From the NCBI RefSeq assembly GCF_948472415.1, contig NZ_OX419519.1, forward strand, positions 4,836,001-4,900,000: 64,000 bases of DNA, given 5' to 3'. The notes below the pieces were generated by a model. That model worked only from the letters and a program-made list of their open reading frames with translations, was not told where the DNA came from and ran no database searches. The stretch is from Kitasatospora fiedleri (lineage in GTDB: Bacteria > Actinomycetota > Actinomycetes > Streptomycetales > Streptomycetaceae). The position numbers were made by a program, and so were the translations under genes. This document shows, in pieces, positions 42,000-51,062 of this stretch (positions within the stretch are counted from its first letter, which is position 1; each line of letters opens with the position of its first letter).

Positions 42000-43916
42000 A
42001 TGAAGCTCATCGGCAACAGCGGGACGGGGGAACGACTGGCGGCCGGCAGCACCGCGGACACCGACACCGGTGCCCGCCCCACCGACCAGTCCACCGGCAG
42101 CCTGCCCGCCCAGCGCGGCACCGCGGGCGGCATCGACGTGACCGGCTACGGCCCCGAGAGCCTGGTCCACCTGACCGCCGACCAGGTCGCCGCCGCCTCC
42201 GTCCGCGACCTGATCGACCCCGACGACGACACCGCCGACAGCTTCGAGACCGCCCTCGCCGCCCGCGAACAGGCCGCCCTCGAAGCCCGCCACCGCGGCT
42301 CCGCCGACGCCGGCGACCCGGGCGCCGCCAGCCAGCTCGGCGCCCTCCTGCTGCGCCGCGGCGACCTGCTCGACGCCGAGCGCTACCTGCGCGCCGCCGC
42401 CGCGGCCGGACTGCGCGCCGCCGCCAACAACCTCGGCGTCCTGCTCCACCAGCAGGGCCACCGCACCGAGGCCGCCCAGTGGTGGCGCCAGGCCGCGGTG
42501 GCCGGCTCCGCCCCCGCCGCCCACGCCCTCGGCCTGCAACTGCGCGACCAGGGCGAGGAGGAGGCCGCCGAGTACTGGCTGCACTTCGCCGCCGAACAGG
42601 GCCACCCGCTCGGCGCGTACGCCCTCGGCGACCTGATGGAGCACCGCCGCGACGTCCGCGCCGAGCGCTGGTTCAAGGCCGCCGCCGACTCCGGCCACCG
42701 CGAGGCCGCCTACCGCCTCGCCCGGATGCGCGAGGCCGCCGGCGACAAGGACACCGCCGAGACCTGGTACCGCACCGCCGCCGCCCGCAGCCACGCCCGC
42801 GCCGCGCTGCGCCTGGGCGTCCTGCTCGAAGCCCGCGGCGACCTCGACGAGGCCGCCCGCTGGTACCGGCAGTCCGCCCAGAACGGCGAGGCCCGCGCCG
42901 CCTGCGCCCTCGGCTTCCTGCTCCGCGACACCGGCGACCTCTCCGCCGCCGCCGAATGGTGGCAGGAGGCCGCCGAGGCCGGCGACGGCACCGCCGCCAA
43001 CGCGCTCGGCGCGCTGCACGCCGGCCGCGGCGAGAACACCGTCGCCGAACGCTGGTACCGCGCCGCGCTCGACGCCGGCGACCACAACGGCGCCTTCAAC
43101 CTGGGGCTGCTGTGCGCCGGCGCCGGACGCGAGGCCCAGGCCGAGCAGTGGTACCGCCGCGCCGCGTACGCCGGCCACCGCGAAGCCTGCAACGCGCTCG
43201 CCGTCGTGCTGCTCCAGCGCGGCGACGAGTCCGGCGCCGAACCCTGGTTCTCCAAGGCCGCCGAGGCCGGCTCCGTCGACGGCGCCTTCAACCTCGGCGT
43301 CCTGCACGCCGGCCGCGGCGAGACCCGGCAGGCCCAGGAGTGGTACGCCCGGGCCGCCGCCGAGGGCCACGGCGAGGCCGCCCTGCAACTCGCCGTCGCC
43401 CAGGAGCAGCGCGGCAACCTGGCCGGCGCGCTGGAACGCTACCGGCAGGCCGCCGACGGCGGCTCCGCGGAGGGCGCCTTCCGGCTCGCCTCGCTGCTCG
43501 ACCGCCGCGGCGACGCCGACGCCGAGGCCGAGCACTGGTACGCGGTCGCCGCGGACGCCGGACACCGCCGGGCCCAGGTCCGGATGGGCGTGCGCGCGGC
43601 CGAACGCGGCGCGCTCCAGATCGCCGAGAGCTGGTACCGGCGCGCCGCCGAGGGCGGCAGCCGCAGCGCCGCGTTCAACCTCGGCCTGCTGCTGGCCCGG
43701 CAGGACAGCGAGGCCGAGGCGATGCTCTGGTACACCCGCGCCGCGGACGCCGGCCACGGCCGCGCCGCGCTGCGGCTGGCGCTGCTCGCGCTGCGGCGCG
43801 GCGAGGCGGTCCAGGCCGAGAACTGGTGCCGCCGCGCGGCGGAGTACGGGCCGGCGGAGGTCGCGGAGCGGGCGGGACGGCTGCTGGGGGCGCTGAACGC
43901 GGAACTGAGCGCGTAG
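42000..43916 (+). CDS. Long TPR/Sel1-like repeat protein
   Basis: 638 residues. After a disordered N-terminus (about 1-95) there are about 16 near-regular repeats of roughly 32 residues. Their pattern is AExWYRxAAxAGHxxAAxxLGxLLxxRGDxxx, as in AEQWYRRAAYAGHREACNALAVVLLQRGDESG. This is a helical solenoid close to Sel1 and TPR but slightly shorter per repeat than either (36 and 34). No signal peptide or membrane segment, so it is a cytosolic scaffold of unknown partner. Divergent flanks and own leader suggest a single-gene unit. Confidence 0.85.
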   Translation: MKLIGNSGTGERLAAGSTADTDTGARPTDQSTGSLPAQRGTAGGIDVTGYGPESLVHLTADQVAAASVRDLIDPDDDTADSFETALAAREQAALEARHRGSADAGDPGAASQLGALLLRRGDLLDAERYLRAAAAAGLRAAANNLGVLLHQQGHRTEAAQWWRQAAVAGSAPAAHALGLQLRDQGEEEAAEYWLHFAAEQGHPLGAYALGDLMEHRRDVRAERWFKAAADSGHREAAYRLARMREAAGDKDTAETWYRTAAARSHARAALRLGVLLEARGDLDEAARWYRQSAQNGEARAACALGFLLRDTGDLSAAAEWWQEAAEAGDGTAANALGALHAGRGENTVAERWYRAALDAGDHNGAFNLGLLCAGAGREAQAEQWYRRAAYAGHREACNALAVVLLQRGDESGAEPWFSKAAEAGSVDGAFNLGVLHAGRGETRQAQEWYARAAAEGHGEAALQLAVAQEQRGNLAGALERYRQAADGGSAEGAFRLASLLDRRGDADAEAEHWYAVAADAGHRRAQVRMGVRAAERGALQIAESWYRRAAEGGSRSAAFNLGLLLARQDSEAEAMLWYTRAADAGHGRAALRLALLALRRGEAVQAENWCRRAAEYGPAEVAERAGRLLGALNAELSA

Positions 43917-44024
43917 CGGGGAAGCGGGCCTCGGCGGGGGCGCGGGACCGGGCAGGACGCTGTCCCGCGCCGCGCTCTGACGGTGCGTGCCCGGTCGGCC
44001 GCGCAGTTCCTCGCGGCCCTGGTT

Positions 44025-44822
44025 TCACACGCTCAGCGAGCGCAGCACTGCCTCGTGGAGGACGCCGTTGGTGGCGACCGCGTCCGCGCCGGTGGGGCCG
44101 TCGATGCCGTCGAGGCCGGTGAAGCGGCCGCCGGCCTCCTGGACGATGACGCAGGGGGCGGCCATGTCCCAGAGCGAGAGCTCGGGTTCGGCGGCGATGT
44201 CGACGGCACCCTCGGCGACCATCATGTAGGACCAGAAGTCGCCGAAGGCACGGGTGCGCCAGCAGATCCGGGTGAGGTCGAGGAAGGCGTCGAGGCGGGC
44301 GCGCTCCTCCCAGCCGCTGAGCGAGGAGAAGGAGAGCGAGGCGTCGGCGAGGCGGGAGACCTTGGAGACGTGGATGCGCTGGGCCTTGGCCAGGCTGCGG
44401 CCGGCGAACGCGCCCAGGTCCTTGGCGGCCCACCAGCGGCGGCCGAGCGCGGGGGCGGAGACGATGCCGACCACCGGGACGTGCTCGCCGTCGGGCTGCT
44501 CCTCCAGCAGGGCCACCAGGGTGGCCCAGACCGGGACGCCGCGGACGTAGTTCTTGGTGCCGTCGATCGGGTCGATCACCCAGCGGCGCGGGCCGGAGCC
44601 CTGCAGGCCGTACTCCTCGCCCAGCACCGCGTCCCGGGGGCGGGCCCGCTGCAGGACGGAGCGGACGAGTTCCTCGGCGGCCTTGTCGGCGTCGCTGACC
44701 GGGGTCAGGTCGGGCTTGGTCTCGATCTTCAGGTCGAGCGCCCGGAACCGCTCCATGGTGATCGAGTCGGCCGAGTCGGCGAGGACGTGGGCGAGTCGGA
44801 GGTCATCGTGGTAGTCGGCCAT
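44025..44822 (-). CDS. hisN: Histidinol-phosphatase, inositol-monophosphatase family
   Basis: 265 residues. The IMPase motifs LGEEYG, WVIDPIDGTKNYVRG (metal-binding DPIDGT) and LSLWDMAAPCVIVQEAGGRFT (WDxAAP) are all present. Actinobacterial proteins of this subgroup are HisN-type histidinol-phosphate phosphatases, the missing step of histidine synthesis in these bacteria. The other his genes are elsewhere, so the substrate call rests on family likeness. Start MADYHDDLRLAH at 44822. Confidence 0.85.
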   Translation of the reverse strand: MADYHDDLRLAHVLADSADSITMERFRALDLKIETKPDLTPVSDADKAAEELVRSVLQRARPRDAVLGEEYGLQGSGPRRWVIDPIDGTKNYVRGVPVWATLVALLEEQPDGEHVPVVGIVSAPALGRRWWAAKDLGAFAGRSLAKAQRIHVSKVSRLADASLSFSSLSGWEERARLDAFLDLTRICWRTRAFGDFWSYMMVAEGAVDIAAEPELSLWDMAAPCVIVQEAGGRFTGLDGIDGPTGADAVATNGVLHEAVLRSLSV

Positions 44823-44841
44823 GCACGGCACCCTAGCGGAC

Positions 44842-45165
44842 TCAGTGTCCCGAGCCGCTGAGCTGGAGACCGATCACGCCCGCGATGACCAGGGAGATGG
44901 ACACCAGTTTGAGGACGGAGGAGGACTCCCCGAGGAAGACCATCCCGTACACCGCGGTGCCGGCCGCGCCGATGCCGGTCCACACCGCGTAGGCGCTGCC
45001 GACCGGGAGGGTCCGCAGGGAGAGGGTGAGCAGCCCGAAGGAGCCCAGCGCGAAGAGCGCGAAGCTGATGGTGGGCCAGAGCCTGGTGAAGCCGTGGCTG
45101 AGCTTGAGGTTGACCGCGAATCCCGTTTCCAGCAGACCGGCGAGGATCACCATGGCCCATGCCAT
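44842..45165 (-). CDS. SMR-family (SugE/Gdx-like) small multidrug/guanidinium exporter
   Basis: 107 residues with four membrane helices (MVILAGLLETGFAVNLKLS; ISFALFALGSFGLLTLSL; YAVWTGIGAAGTAVYGMVFLG; LKLVSISLVIAGVIGLQL). The essential Glu is in helix 1 (LLETGFAV), and the helix-3 signature AVWTGIGAAG is intact. SugE-like members export guanidinium or quaternary ammonium. The ATG follows GGGAG. A palindrome lies just upstream. It is 19 bp from hisN on the same strand. Confidence 0.88.
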   Translation of the reverse strand: MAWAMVILAGLLETGFAVNLKLSHGFTRLWPTISFALFALGSFGLLTLSLRTLPVGSAYAVWTGIGAAGTAVYGMVFLGESSSVLKLVSISLVIAGVIGLQLSGSGH

Positions 45166-45187
45166 CGGGTTGACTCCCTGTCAGGTG

Positions 45188-45204
45188 GGAAGGTGTGACC
45201 TTCC
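45188..45204 (-). promoter_or_regulatory. Palindrome upstream of the SMR gene
   Basis: GGAAGGT-gtg-ACCTTCC is a perfect 7-bp inverted repeat 23 bp before the ATG at 45165. It is a likely operator or leader hairpin. Confidence 0.45.
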
Positions 45205-45254
45205 TATCGTTACCCAGCGCAGCGGCCCCAGCGACTCGTGATCGCCGGGAATTC

Positions 45255-46310
45255 TCACTCCGCTTCCGGCGCCTCGCGGGTGGCCAGCAGCCGGCGCAGC
45301 GAGTACAGCCGGGCCGGGTCGGCGTGGCCGTCGGCGACCCAGGCGTCCAGCGCGCAGTCCGGTTCGTCGTGCGAGCAGGCGCGCGGGCAGTCGGCGGTGC
45401 CGGGCTCCAGGTCGGGGAAGGCGAGGATGACCCGGGACGGGTCGACGTGGGACAGGCCGAAGGAGCGGAAGCCGGGGGTGTCGATCACCCAGCCCGGGTC
45501 CAGCGCCTTCTTCGAGCCCGGCTTGGCGCCGGGCGGCGGGGGCAGCCGCAGGGCCAGCGCGGAGACGGTGGTGTGCCGGCCCCGGCCGGTGACCGCGTTG
45601 ACGTGGCCGGTGCTGCGCTGCCGCTCCGGGACGAGCGCGTTGACCAGGGTGGTCTTGCCGACGCCGGAGTGCCCGATGAACACCGTGGTGCGCCCGCGCA
45701 GGTGCGCGCGCACCGCCTCCGCGCCGGCCGTCTCCAACTCGTCGGCCCGGGTCACCACGTAGTCGATGCCCAGCGGCGCGTACGACTCCAGCAGCTCGTC
45801 GGCCGGGGCCAGGTCCGACTTGGTGAGCACCAGCAGCGGCTCCATCCCGGCGTCGTACGCGGCGACCAGGCAGCGGTCGATCAGCCGGGGGCGCGGCTCC
45901 GGGTTGGCCAGCGCGGTGACGATGGCCATCTGCTGGGCGTTGGCGACCACGATCCGCTCGTACGGGTCGTCGTCGTCCGCGGTGCGGCGCAGCACCGAGC
46001 TGCGCTCCTCGACCCGGACGATCCGGGCCAGCGTGTCCGGCTCGCCGGACAGGTCGCCGACCACGCTGACGGTGTCGCCGACCACGACGCCCTTGCGGCC
46101 CAGCTCGCGGGCCTTCATGGCGGTGACCAGGCGCTCGTCCCTCGTGCCGCCGTCGACCAGGCAGGTCATCCGGCCCCGGTCCACGGTGAGGATCATCGCC
46201 TCGGCGGCGTCCTCGTGCTTGGGCCGGGTGCGGGTGCGGGGGCGGGAGCCCCGGCGGCCCGGGCGGCTGCGGATGTCGTCCTCGTCGGCGTCCTTGCCGT
46301 AGCGGCGCAT
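45255..46310 (-). CDS. rsgA: Ribosome small-subunit-dependent GTPase A
   Basis: 351 residues. Circularly permuted GTPase: an OB-like N-terminal domain (about 35-110), G4 LTKSD (about 163), then G1 GHSGVGKTT (about 218), G3 DTPGFRSFG, and a C-terminal zinc knuckle CPRACSHDEPDCALD. RsgA assists late 30S maturation. The N-terminal 35 residues are Arg-rich and disordered. It is 15 bp downstream of aroA in the same operon; the aroA-rsgA order is common in actinobacteria. Confidence 0.94.
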   Translation of the reverse strand: MRRYGKDADEDDIRSRPGRRGSRPRTRTRPKHEDAAEAMILTVDRGRMTCLVDGGTRDERLVTAMKARELGRKGVVVGDTVSVVGDLSGEPDTLARIVRVEERSSVLRRTADDDDPYERIVVANAQQMAIVTALANPEPRPRLIDRCLVAAYDAGMEPLLVLTKSDLAPADELLESYAPLGIDYVVTRADELETAGAEAVRAHLRGRTTVFIGHSGVGKTTLVNALVPERQRSTGHVNAVTGRGRHTTVSALALRLPPPPGAKPGSKKALDPGWVIDTPGFRSFGLSHVDPSRVILAFPDLEPGTADCPRACSHDEPDCALDAWVADGHADPARLYSLRRLLATREAPEAE

Positions 46311-46325
46311 GCTCGTGATCCCCCG

Positions 46326-47645
46326 TCAGCCCTGGCCGAGGAGGTCGGCCCACATCTGCGGGAAGTCCGGCAGCGTCTTGGCCGTGGTCGCCACGTTCTC
46401 CACCAGCACGCCCTCGACGGCCAGGCCCAGGACGGCGGCGGCGGTGGCCAGCCGGTGGTCCTCGTAGGTGTGGAAGACGCCGCCGTGCAGCGGGCGGGGC
46501 CTGATCCGCAGGCCGTCCTCGGTCTCCGAGACGTCGCCGCCCAGCCCGTTGATCTCCTTGGCCAGCGCGGCCAGCCGGTCGGTCTCGTGCAGCCGCAGGT
46601 GGGAGATGCCGTACAGGTGCGACTCGGAGTCGGCCAGCGCCGCCACCGCGGCGATCACCGGGGTCAGCTCGCCCACGTCGTGCAGGTCGACCTCGATCCC
46701 GTGGATCTTGCCGGTGCCGGTGAACTCCAGCCCGTCGTCGGTGAACTGACAGCTCCCGCCCATCGCGGTGTAGATCTCGCGCAGCTGGTCGCCCGGCTGG
46801 TAGGTGTGCCGGGGCCAGTCCCGGACGGTCACCCGGCCGCCGGTGGCCAGCGCCGCCGCGAAGAACGGGGCCGCGTTCGACAGGTCCGGCTCGACCACCA
46901 GGTCGCGGCCGATCAACGCGCCCGGGGTGACCCGCCAGACGTCCTTCTCGCCGCCGTCCTCCGGCGCGTCGACCTGGCCGCCGGCCTTGCGGATCATGTC
47001 CACGGTCATCCGGATGTGCGGCAGCGAGGGCACCGTCCCGCCGGTGTTGCGGATCTCCACGCCGTTGTTGAACCGGGCGCCGGAGAGCAGCAGCGCCGAG
47101 ATGAACTGCGAGGAGGACGAGGCGTCCACCTCCACCGCCCCGCCGTCCAGCGCGCCCGCGCCGTGCACGGTCAGCGGGAAGCCGCCGCGGCCGCCGTCCT
47201 CGATCCGGGCGCCCAGCGCGCGCAGCGCGTCGATCACGCCGTGCTGCGGGCGTTCGTGGCTGCGCGGGTCGCCGTCGAAGTGCACCGGGCCGTCCGCCAG
47301 GGTGGCCAGCGGCGGCAGGAAGCGCATCACCGTCCCGGCGTTGCCCACGTCCACCCGGGCCGGGCCGCGCAGCCGCTCGGCCGGGATCACCCGCCAGGCC
47401 TCGCCGCCGCCGGTGCCGCCGGACGCCGCGTTCACCGTCTCCTCGACCGTCACGCCCAGCGCCCGCAGGCCGTCCGCCATCAGCTGCGAGTCGCGGCTGC
47501 GCAGCGGGCGGCGCACCCAGCCCGGGCCGTCGGCGAGGGCGGCCAGCACCAGCGCGCGGTTGGTCGCGGACTTCGAGCCGGGGATGGTCACGGCCGCGTC
47601 CACGGCGGCGGTGGCGACGGGGGCGGGCCAGAGGGAGTCGGTCAT
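46326..47645 (-). CDS. aroA: 3-phosphoshikimate 1-carboxyvinyltransferase (EPSP synthase)
   Basis: 439 residues. EPSPS motifs are PGSKSATNRALVLAALADG (about 22-40), GNAGTVMRFLPPLATLADG, SSQFISALLLSG, RTYQPGDQL-like RHTYQPGDQLREI and the C-terminal TYEDHRLATAAAVLGL. It joins phosphoenolpyruvate to shikimate-3-phosphate in aromatic amino acid synthesis. It is followed by rsgA after 15 bases, and the M50-like peptidase gene lies just upstream. Confidence 0.95.
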   Translation of the reverse strand: MTDSLWPAPVATAAVDAAVTIPGSKSATNRALVLAALADGPGWVRRPLRSRDSQLMADGLRALGVTVEETVNAASGGTGGGEAWRVIPAERLRGPARVDVGNAGTVMRFLPPLATLADGPVHFDGDPRSHERPQHGVIDALRALGARIEDGGRGGFPLTVHGAGALDGGAVEVDASSSSQFISALLLSGARFNNGVEIRNTGGTVPSLPHIRMTVDMIRKAGGQVDAPEDGGEKDVWRVTPGALIGRDLVVEPDLSNAAPFFAAALATGGRVTVRDWPRHTYQPGDQLREIYTAMGGSCQFTDDGLEFTGTGKIHGIEVDLHDVGELTPVIAAVAALADSESHLYGISHLRLHETDRLAALAKEINGLGGDVSETEDGLRIRPRPLHGGVFHTYEDHRLATAAAVLGLAVEGVLVENVATTAKTLPDFPQMWADLLGQG

Positions 47646-47672
47646 GGCGCCAGTCTATGAGGCGCGGCGCTC

Positions 47673-48380
47673 CTACCGGGGCAGCAGCCAGGCCGCCCCG
47701 AGCCCCAGGCAGCCCAGCGCCACCGCCAGGAACGCCAGCAGCCACAGCGCCCCCGGCACGCCCGTCAGCCGCGCCAACTGGTCGGCGTCCGAGCCGGGCG
47801 CGCCGCCGCGCCGCCGCCGGGCCGCCCACAGCTCCAGCATCGGACGCACCCCCGCCAGCAGCAGGAACCACACCCCCAGGTAGGCGAACGCCCCCTGCCA
47901 TTCGGCCGTCCCGTACCAGGACACCGCGACGAACGCCCCGCCGGTCGCCAGCACCGCCGCCACCCCGAACAGGTTGCGCAGCGCCGGCAGCATCGCCGCC
48001 AGCAGCGCGGTGCCGATCCACAGCAGCGCGGTGATCCGCCCCGCCGCGAGCAGCGCCGCCCCGCCCAGGCCCAGCAGCGAGGGCGCCGGGTAGCCCGCCG
48101 CGGCGGTCAGCACCATGCCCGGGCCGGTCGGCCGCCCGGAGGAGACCGTCAGCCCCGAGGTGTCCGAGTGCAGCCGGATGCCCGACAGCCGACGCCGGGT
48201 CAGCAGCGCCGTCAGCCCGTGCCCGCCCTCGTGCGCGATCGTCACCACGGTGCGGGTCCACAGCCACACCGGGCGCACCGCCACCGCCAGCAGCGCCACC
48301 GCCGCCGTGCCCCACACCAGCCAGGGCGGCGGGTCCGGCTGCACGCTCGTCACCCGGTCCCACAGTCGCGCGAAGTCCAT
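47673..48380 (-). CDS. M50 (site-2 protease)-like membrane metallopeptidase
   Basis: 235 residues with about six membrane helices. The zinc motif VTIAHEGGHGLTALLTRR (HExxH, residue about 50) lies in a membrane helix. A second-ligand region is LTAAAGYPAPSLLGLGGAALL; the usual Asp of the second M50 motif is not evident. Family members cleave within membranes, but this short form has no PDZ domain. Start ATG at 48380; likely first gene of the unit with aroA and rsgA. Confidence 0.8.
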   Translation of the reverse strand: MDFARLWDRVTSVQPDPPPWLVWGTAAVALLAVAVRPVWLWTRTVVTIAHEGGHGLTALLTRRRLSGIRLHSDTSGLTVSSGRPTGPGMVLTAAAGYPAPSLLGLGGAALLAAGRITALLWIGTALLAAMLPALRNLFGVAAVLATGGAFVAVSWYGTAEWQGAFAYLGVWFLLLAGVRPMLELWAARRRRGGAPGSDADQLARLTGVPGALWLLAFLAVALGCLGLGAAWLLPR

Positions 48381-48514
48381 CGCCGCCGGCCTCCGATCAC
48401 CGTCGCTCCCCCTGCCCGGGGCGGGCAGCCTCCCACGGGAGGACGGGTCCCCGGTAGCCGCCGGTTCTCCCGGACGGCCCCGCCCGCCCGGCCCGCTCTG
48501 GCAAGCTGGACGCC

Positions 48515-49252
48515 ATGTGCGGACGCTTCGCCTCCTCCACCGACCCCGCCGAACTGGTCCGGCTGTTCGGCGTCCAGCAGTGGGACCCGACCGAGACGAT
48601 CGCGCCCAGCTGGAACGTCGCCCCCACCGCGAAGACCTACGCCGTCCTCGACCGGCCCCCGCGCGGCGGGCGCCACCCGGTGCGCCAACTGCACGCGCTG
48701 CGCTGGGGCCTGGTGCCCGGCTGGGCGAGCAGCCCCGACACCGCGGTCAAGATGATCAACGCCCGGGCGGAGACCGTCCACGAGAAGCCCGCCTACCGGC
48801 AGGCGTACGCCTCCCGGCGCTGCCTGATACCCGTCGACGGCTACTACGAGTGGCAGACCGCCCCCACCGACGACCTCGCCCGCCCGCCCCGCCGCCCCTA
48901 CTTCGTGCACCGCGCCGACGGCGCGCCGCTCGCCCTGGCCGGGCTGTACGAGTTCTGGCGCGACCGCGAACGCCCCGGCGACCACCCCGACGCCTGGCTG
49001 GTCACCTGCACCATCGTCACCACCGCCGCCGAACCGCTGCTCGCCCCCGTCCACGAGCGGATGCCGCTCTACCTCGGCCCCGACCGCTGGAACGCCTGGC
49101 TCGACCCGCACGCCGAGACCGCCGACCTCACCCCGCCACCGCCCGGCGACCTGCGCATCCACGCCGTCCCCGACGAGGTCGGCAAGATCCGCAACAACCA
49201 CCCCGGCCTGACCCGGCCGCGCACCGAGGACGACCGCACCACGCTGTTCTGA
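48515..49252 (+). CDS. SRAP (HMCES/YedK) DNA-protein crosslink protein
   Basis: 245 residues. It starts MCGRF, so Cys2 becomes the N-terminal catalytic residue after Met removal. Further conserved parts are NVAPT, RWGLVPGWA, INARAETVHEKPAYR, RCLIPVDGYYEW and HERMPLYL with the catalytic His. YedK/HMCES forms a thiazolidine link to abasic sites in single-stranded DNA, protecting them during replication. No ribosome site is obvious. It is divergent from the M50-like gene and 33 bp before an alpha/beta hydrolase. Confidence 0.93.
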   Translation: MCGRFASSTDPAELVRLFGVQQWDPTETIAPSWNVAPTAKTYAVLDRPPRGGRHPVRQLHALRWGLVPGWASSPDTAVKMINARAETVHEKPAYRQAYASRRCLIPVDGYYEWQTAPTDDLARPPRRPYFVHRADGAPLALAGLYEFWRDRERPGDHPDAWLVTCTIVTTAAEPLLAPVHERMPLYLGPDRWNAWLDPHAETADLTPPPPGDLRIHAVPDEVGKIRNNHPGLTRPRTEDDRTTLF

Positions 49253-49285
49253 GCCGCCCGCGCCCGAGGAGGGGCGGGGGAGCGG

Positions 49286-49933
49286 ATGGGTACGCTCGGG
49301 GCCGTGCAGCGCATCATCGACACCCCCGCCGGGGACGCCAGGCTCCACTACCACCGCGCCGCCCGACCGCGCGCCGTGCTGCTGCTCGGCCACGGCGCGG
49401 GCGGCGGCGTCGAGGCCCCCGACCTGCGGGCCCTCGCGGCCGCGCTGCCGGCCGCCGGCGTCACCGTGGTGCTGGCCGAACAGCCCTGGCGGGTGGCCGG
49501 CCGCAAGCTCGCCCCCGCCCCGGCCGCGCTCGACGCGGGCTGGCCCGCGCAGTTCGCCGCCGCGGCCGAGGAGGGCCTGCCGGTGTACGCGGGCGGCCGC
49601 AGCGCCGGCGCCCGGGTCGCCTGCCGGACCTCCGCCGCGCTCGGCGCGGCGGGCGTCCTCGCGCTGGCCTTCCCGCTGCACCCGCCCGGCCGGCCGGAGC
49701 GGAGCCGGGCGGACGAACTGCTCACCACCGGCCTGCCCACCCTGGTCCTCCAGGGCGGCGCCGACACCTTCGGCACCCCGGACGAGTTCCCCGCCCTGCC
49801 CGCCACCCACCGCCTTACCGGGGTCCCGCACGCCTCACACGCCTTCAGGACCCCGAAGAAGGCCCCGCTGACCCAGGACGAGGCCCTGGAACTGATCACC
49901 CGCACGGCCGCCGACTGGCTCCGGCAGCCCTGA
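49286..49933 (+). CDS. Alpha/beta-hydrolase family protein (YcjY/KANL3-like)
   Basis: 215 residues. LLGHGAGGGVEAPDL (oxyanion region), nucleophile motif GGRSAGARVA (Ser about 113), LVLQGGADTFG (Asp) and GVPHASHAF (His) form the triad in order. The small, lidless hydrolase resembles the KAT8-complex-subunit/dienelactone-like group. Substrate unknown. ATG with GGGGGAG; a GTG at 49304 is an alternative. Probably co-transcribed with the SRAP gene. Confidence 0.83.
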   Translation: MGTLGAVQRIIDTPAGDARLHYHRAARPRAVLLLGHGAGGGVEAPDLRALAAALPAAGVTVVLAEQPWRVAGRKLAPAPAALDAGWPAQFAAAAEEGLPVYAGGRSAGARVACRTSAALGAAGVLALAFPLHPPGRPERSRADELLTTGLPTLVLQGGADTFGTPDEFPALPATHRLTGVPHASHAFRTPKKAPLTQDEALELITRTAADWLRQP

Positions 49934-50083
49934 ACCCCGCCGCCCGCCGCCTCCGGACCCCCGGCGGGCGGAGCGGGCGGTGTGACCGCTCTCATACCGC
50001 GCCCCGCCGGAGGGAGGAGCGCGGCGCGGGGCGGCCGGAGCGGGTCGGCAAGGCCACGGCTCCGGCAGCGAGTTGTGCCGTCC

Positions 50084-50110
50084 GGGAATGCCCGGGTGGC
50101 GGACGGGGTT
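50084..50110 (+). promoter_or_regulatory. Predicted SigR autoregulatory promoter
   Basis: GGGAAT (50084-50089), an 18-bp spacer and GTT (50108-50110) match the SigR consensus exactly. It lies 44 bp before the ATG at 50154, so it would make the long SigR isoform. Confidence 0.8.
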
Positions 50111-50153
50111 GCACGAGGCGTCAGAACATGCCCCCGGTGGAAAGGCAGCGTCC

Positions 50154-51062
50154 ATGGGTTCGATCGCGTGCCGCGAGCGGCCGGAAGAGCGGGCTGCGCA
50201 GTCTGCGCTCCTGCCGGACTGGTCGGAGTGGGTTGTCGCGGGCGAGAAGCCGGTCAGCCCGATATCCTCGCTTGCGGGTCGGCCCGAGGTGGGCCGTGTG
50301 CGGGTTTCCGAGGAGGTGGGTCCAGTCGTCGGGACCGATGACGCGGCCGTGTCGGGCGCTGCCGGCGCCGACCAGGGCCGTCCGGAGGGCGAACAGCTCA
50401 CCGGCGACGAACTGGCCGAGGCGATCGGCGAGGACACCTTCCGGGTGTCCGAGAACGAGAGCGAGGAGGCCAGGCGCGAGCGCTTCGAGCGCGACGCGCT
50501 CGGCTACCTGGACCCGATGTACTCGGCGGCGCTGCGGATGACCCGCAACCCCGCCGACGCGGAGGACCTGCTCCAGGAGGCGTTCGCCAAGGCGTACGCG
50601 TCGTTCCACCAGTTCCGCGAGGGCACCAACCTCAAGGCCTGGCTGTACCGCATCCTCACCAACACGTTCATCAACTCGTACCGCAAGAAGCAGCGCGAAC
50701 CCCAGCGCACCGCGGCCGAGGAGATCGAGGACTGGCAGCTGGCGCGCGCCGAGTCGCACATGTCGACCGGCCTGCGGTCGGCCGAGGCGCAGGCGCTCGA
50801 CCACCTGCCGGACAGCGACGTGAAGGACGCGCTCCAGGCCATCCCGGAGGAATTCCGGATCGCGGTGTACCTCGCGGACGTCGAGGGCTTTGCGTACAAG
50901 GAGATCGCGGACATCATGGGTACACCCATCGGTACGGTGATGTCCCGACTGCACCGTGGCCGCCGCCAGTTGCGCGGCATGCTGGAGGACTACGCCCGCG
51001 AGCGGGGGCTGGTCCCGGCCGGTACCGGTGCAGGGCAGGAAGCGAAGGGCGCGGGCTCATGA
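50154..51062 (+). CDS. sigR: Thiol-oxidative-stress ECF sigma factor SigR (long form shown)
   Basis: ECF sigma factor with region 2 (ALGYLDPMYSAALRMTRNPADAEDLLQEAFAKAYASFHQFREGTNLKAWLYRILTNTFINSYRKKQRE) and region 4 (AIPEEFRIAVYLADVEGFAYKEIADIMGTPIGTVMSRLHRGRRQL). The rsrA gene follows with an ATGA overlap. In S. coelicolor SigR is made as a stable short form and, from its own promoter, an unstable form with a 55-residue N-terminal extension. Here the ATG at 50154 (302 residues) lies downstream of the SigR promoter. Short starts are GTG 50298 (ribosome site GAGGTGG) or GTG 50316, giving extensions of 48 or 54 residues. It drives mycothiol, thioredoxin and protein quality-control genes. Confidence 0.92.
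   Translation: MGSIACRERPEERAAQSALLPDWSEWVVAGEKPVSPISSLAGRPEVGRVRVSEEVGPVVGTDDAAVSGAAGADQGRPEGEQLTGDELAEAIGEDTFRVSENESEEARRERFERDALGYLDPMYSAALRMTRNPADAEDLLQEAFAKAYASFHQFREGTNLKAWLYRILTNTFINSYRKKQREPQRTAAEEIEDWQLARAESHMSTGLRSAEAQALDHLPDSDVKDALQAIPEEFRIAVYLADVEGFAYKEIADIMGTPIGTVMSRLHRGRRQLRGMLEDYARERGLVPAGTGAGQEAKGAGS

Noticed and set aside
45166..45254. Possible guanidine-II (mini-ykkC) riboswitch before the SMR gene
   Set aside because: Two ACGA words are present on the minus strand, but neither sits in a C-G-closed stem-loop of the required form; the GGAAGGT palindrome is the better-supported element.
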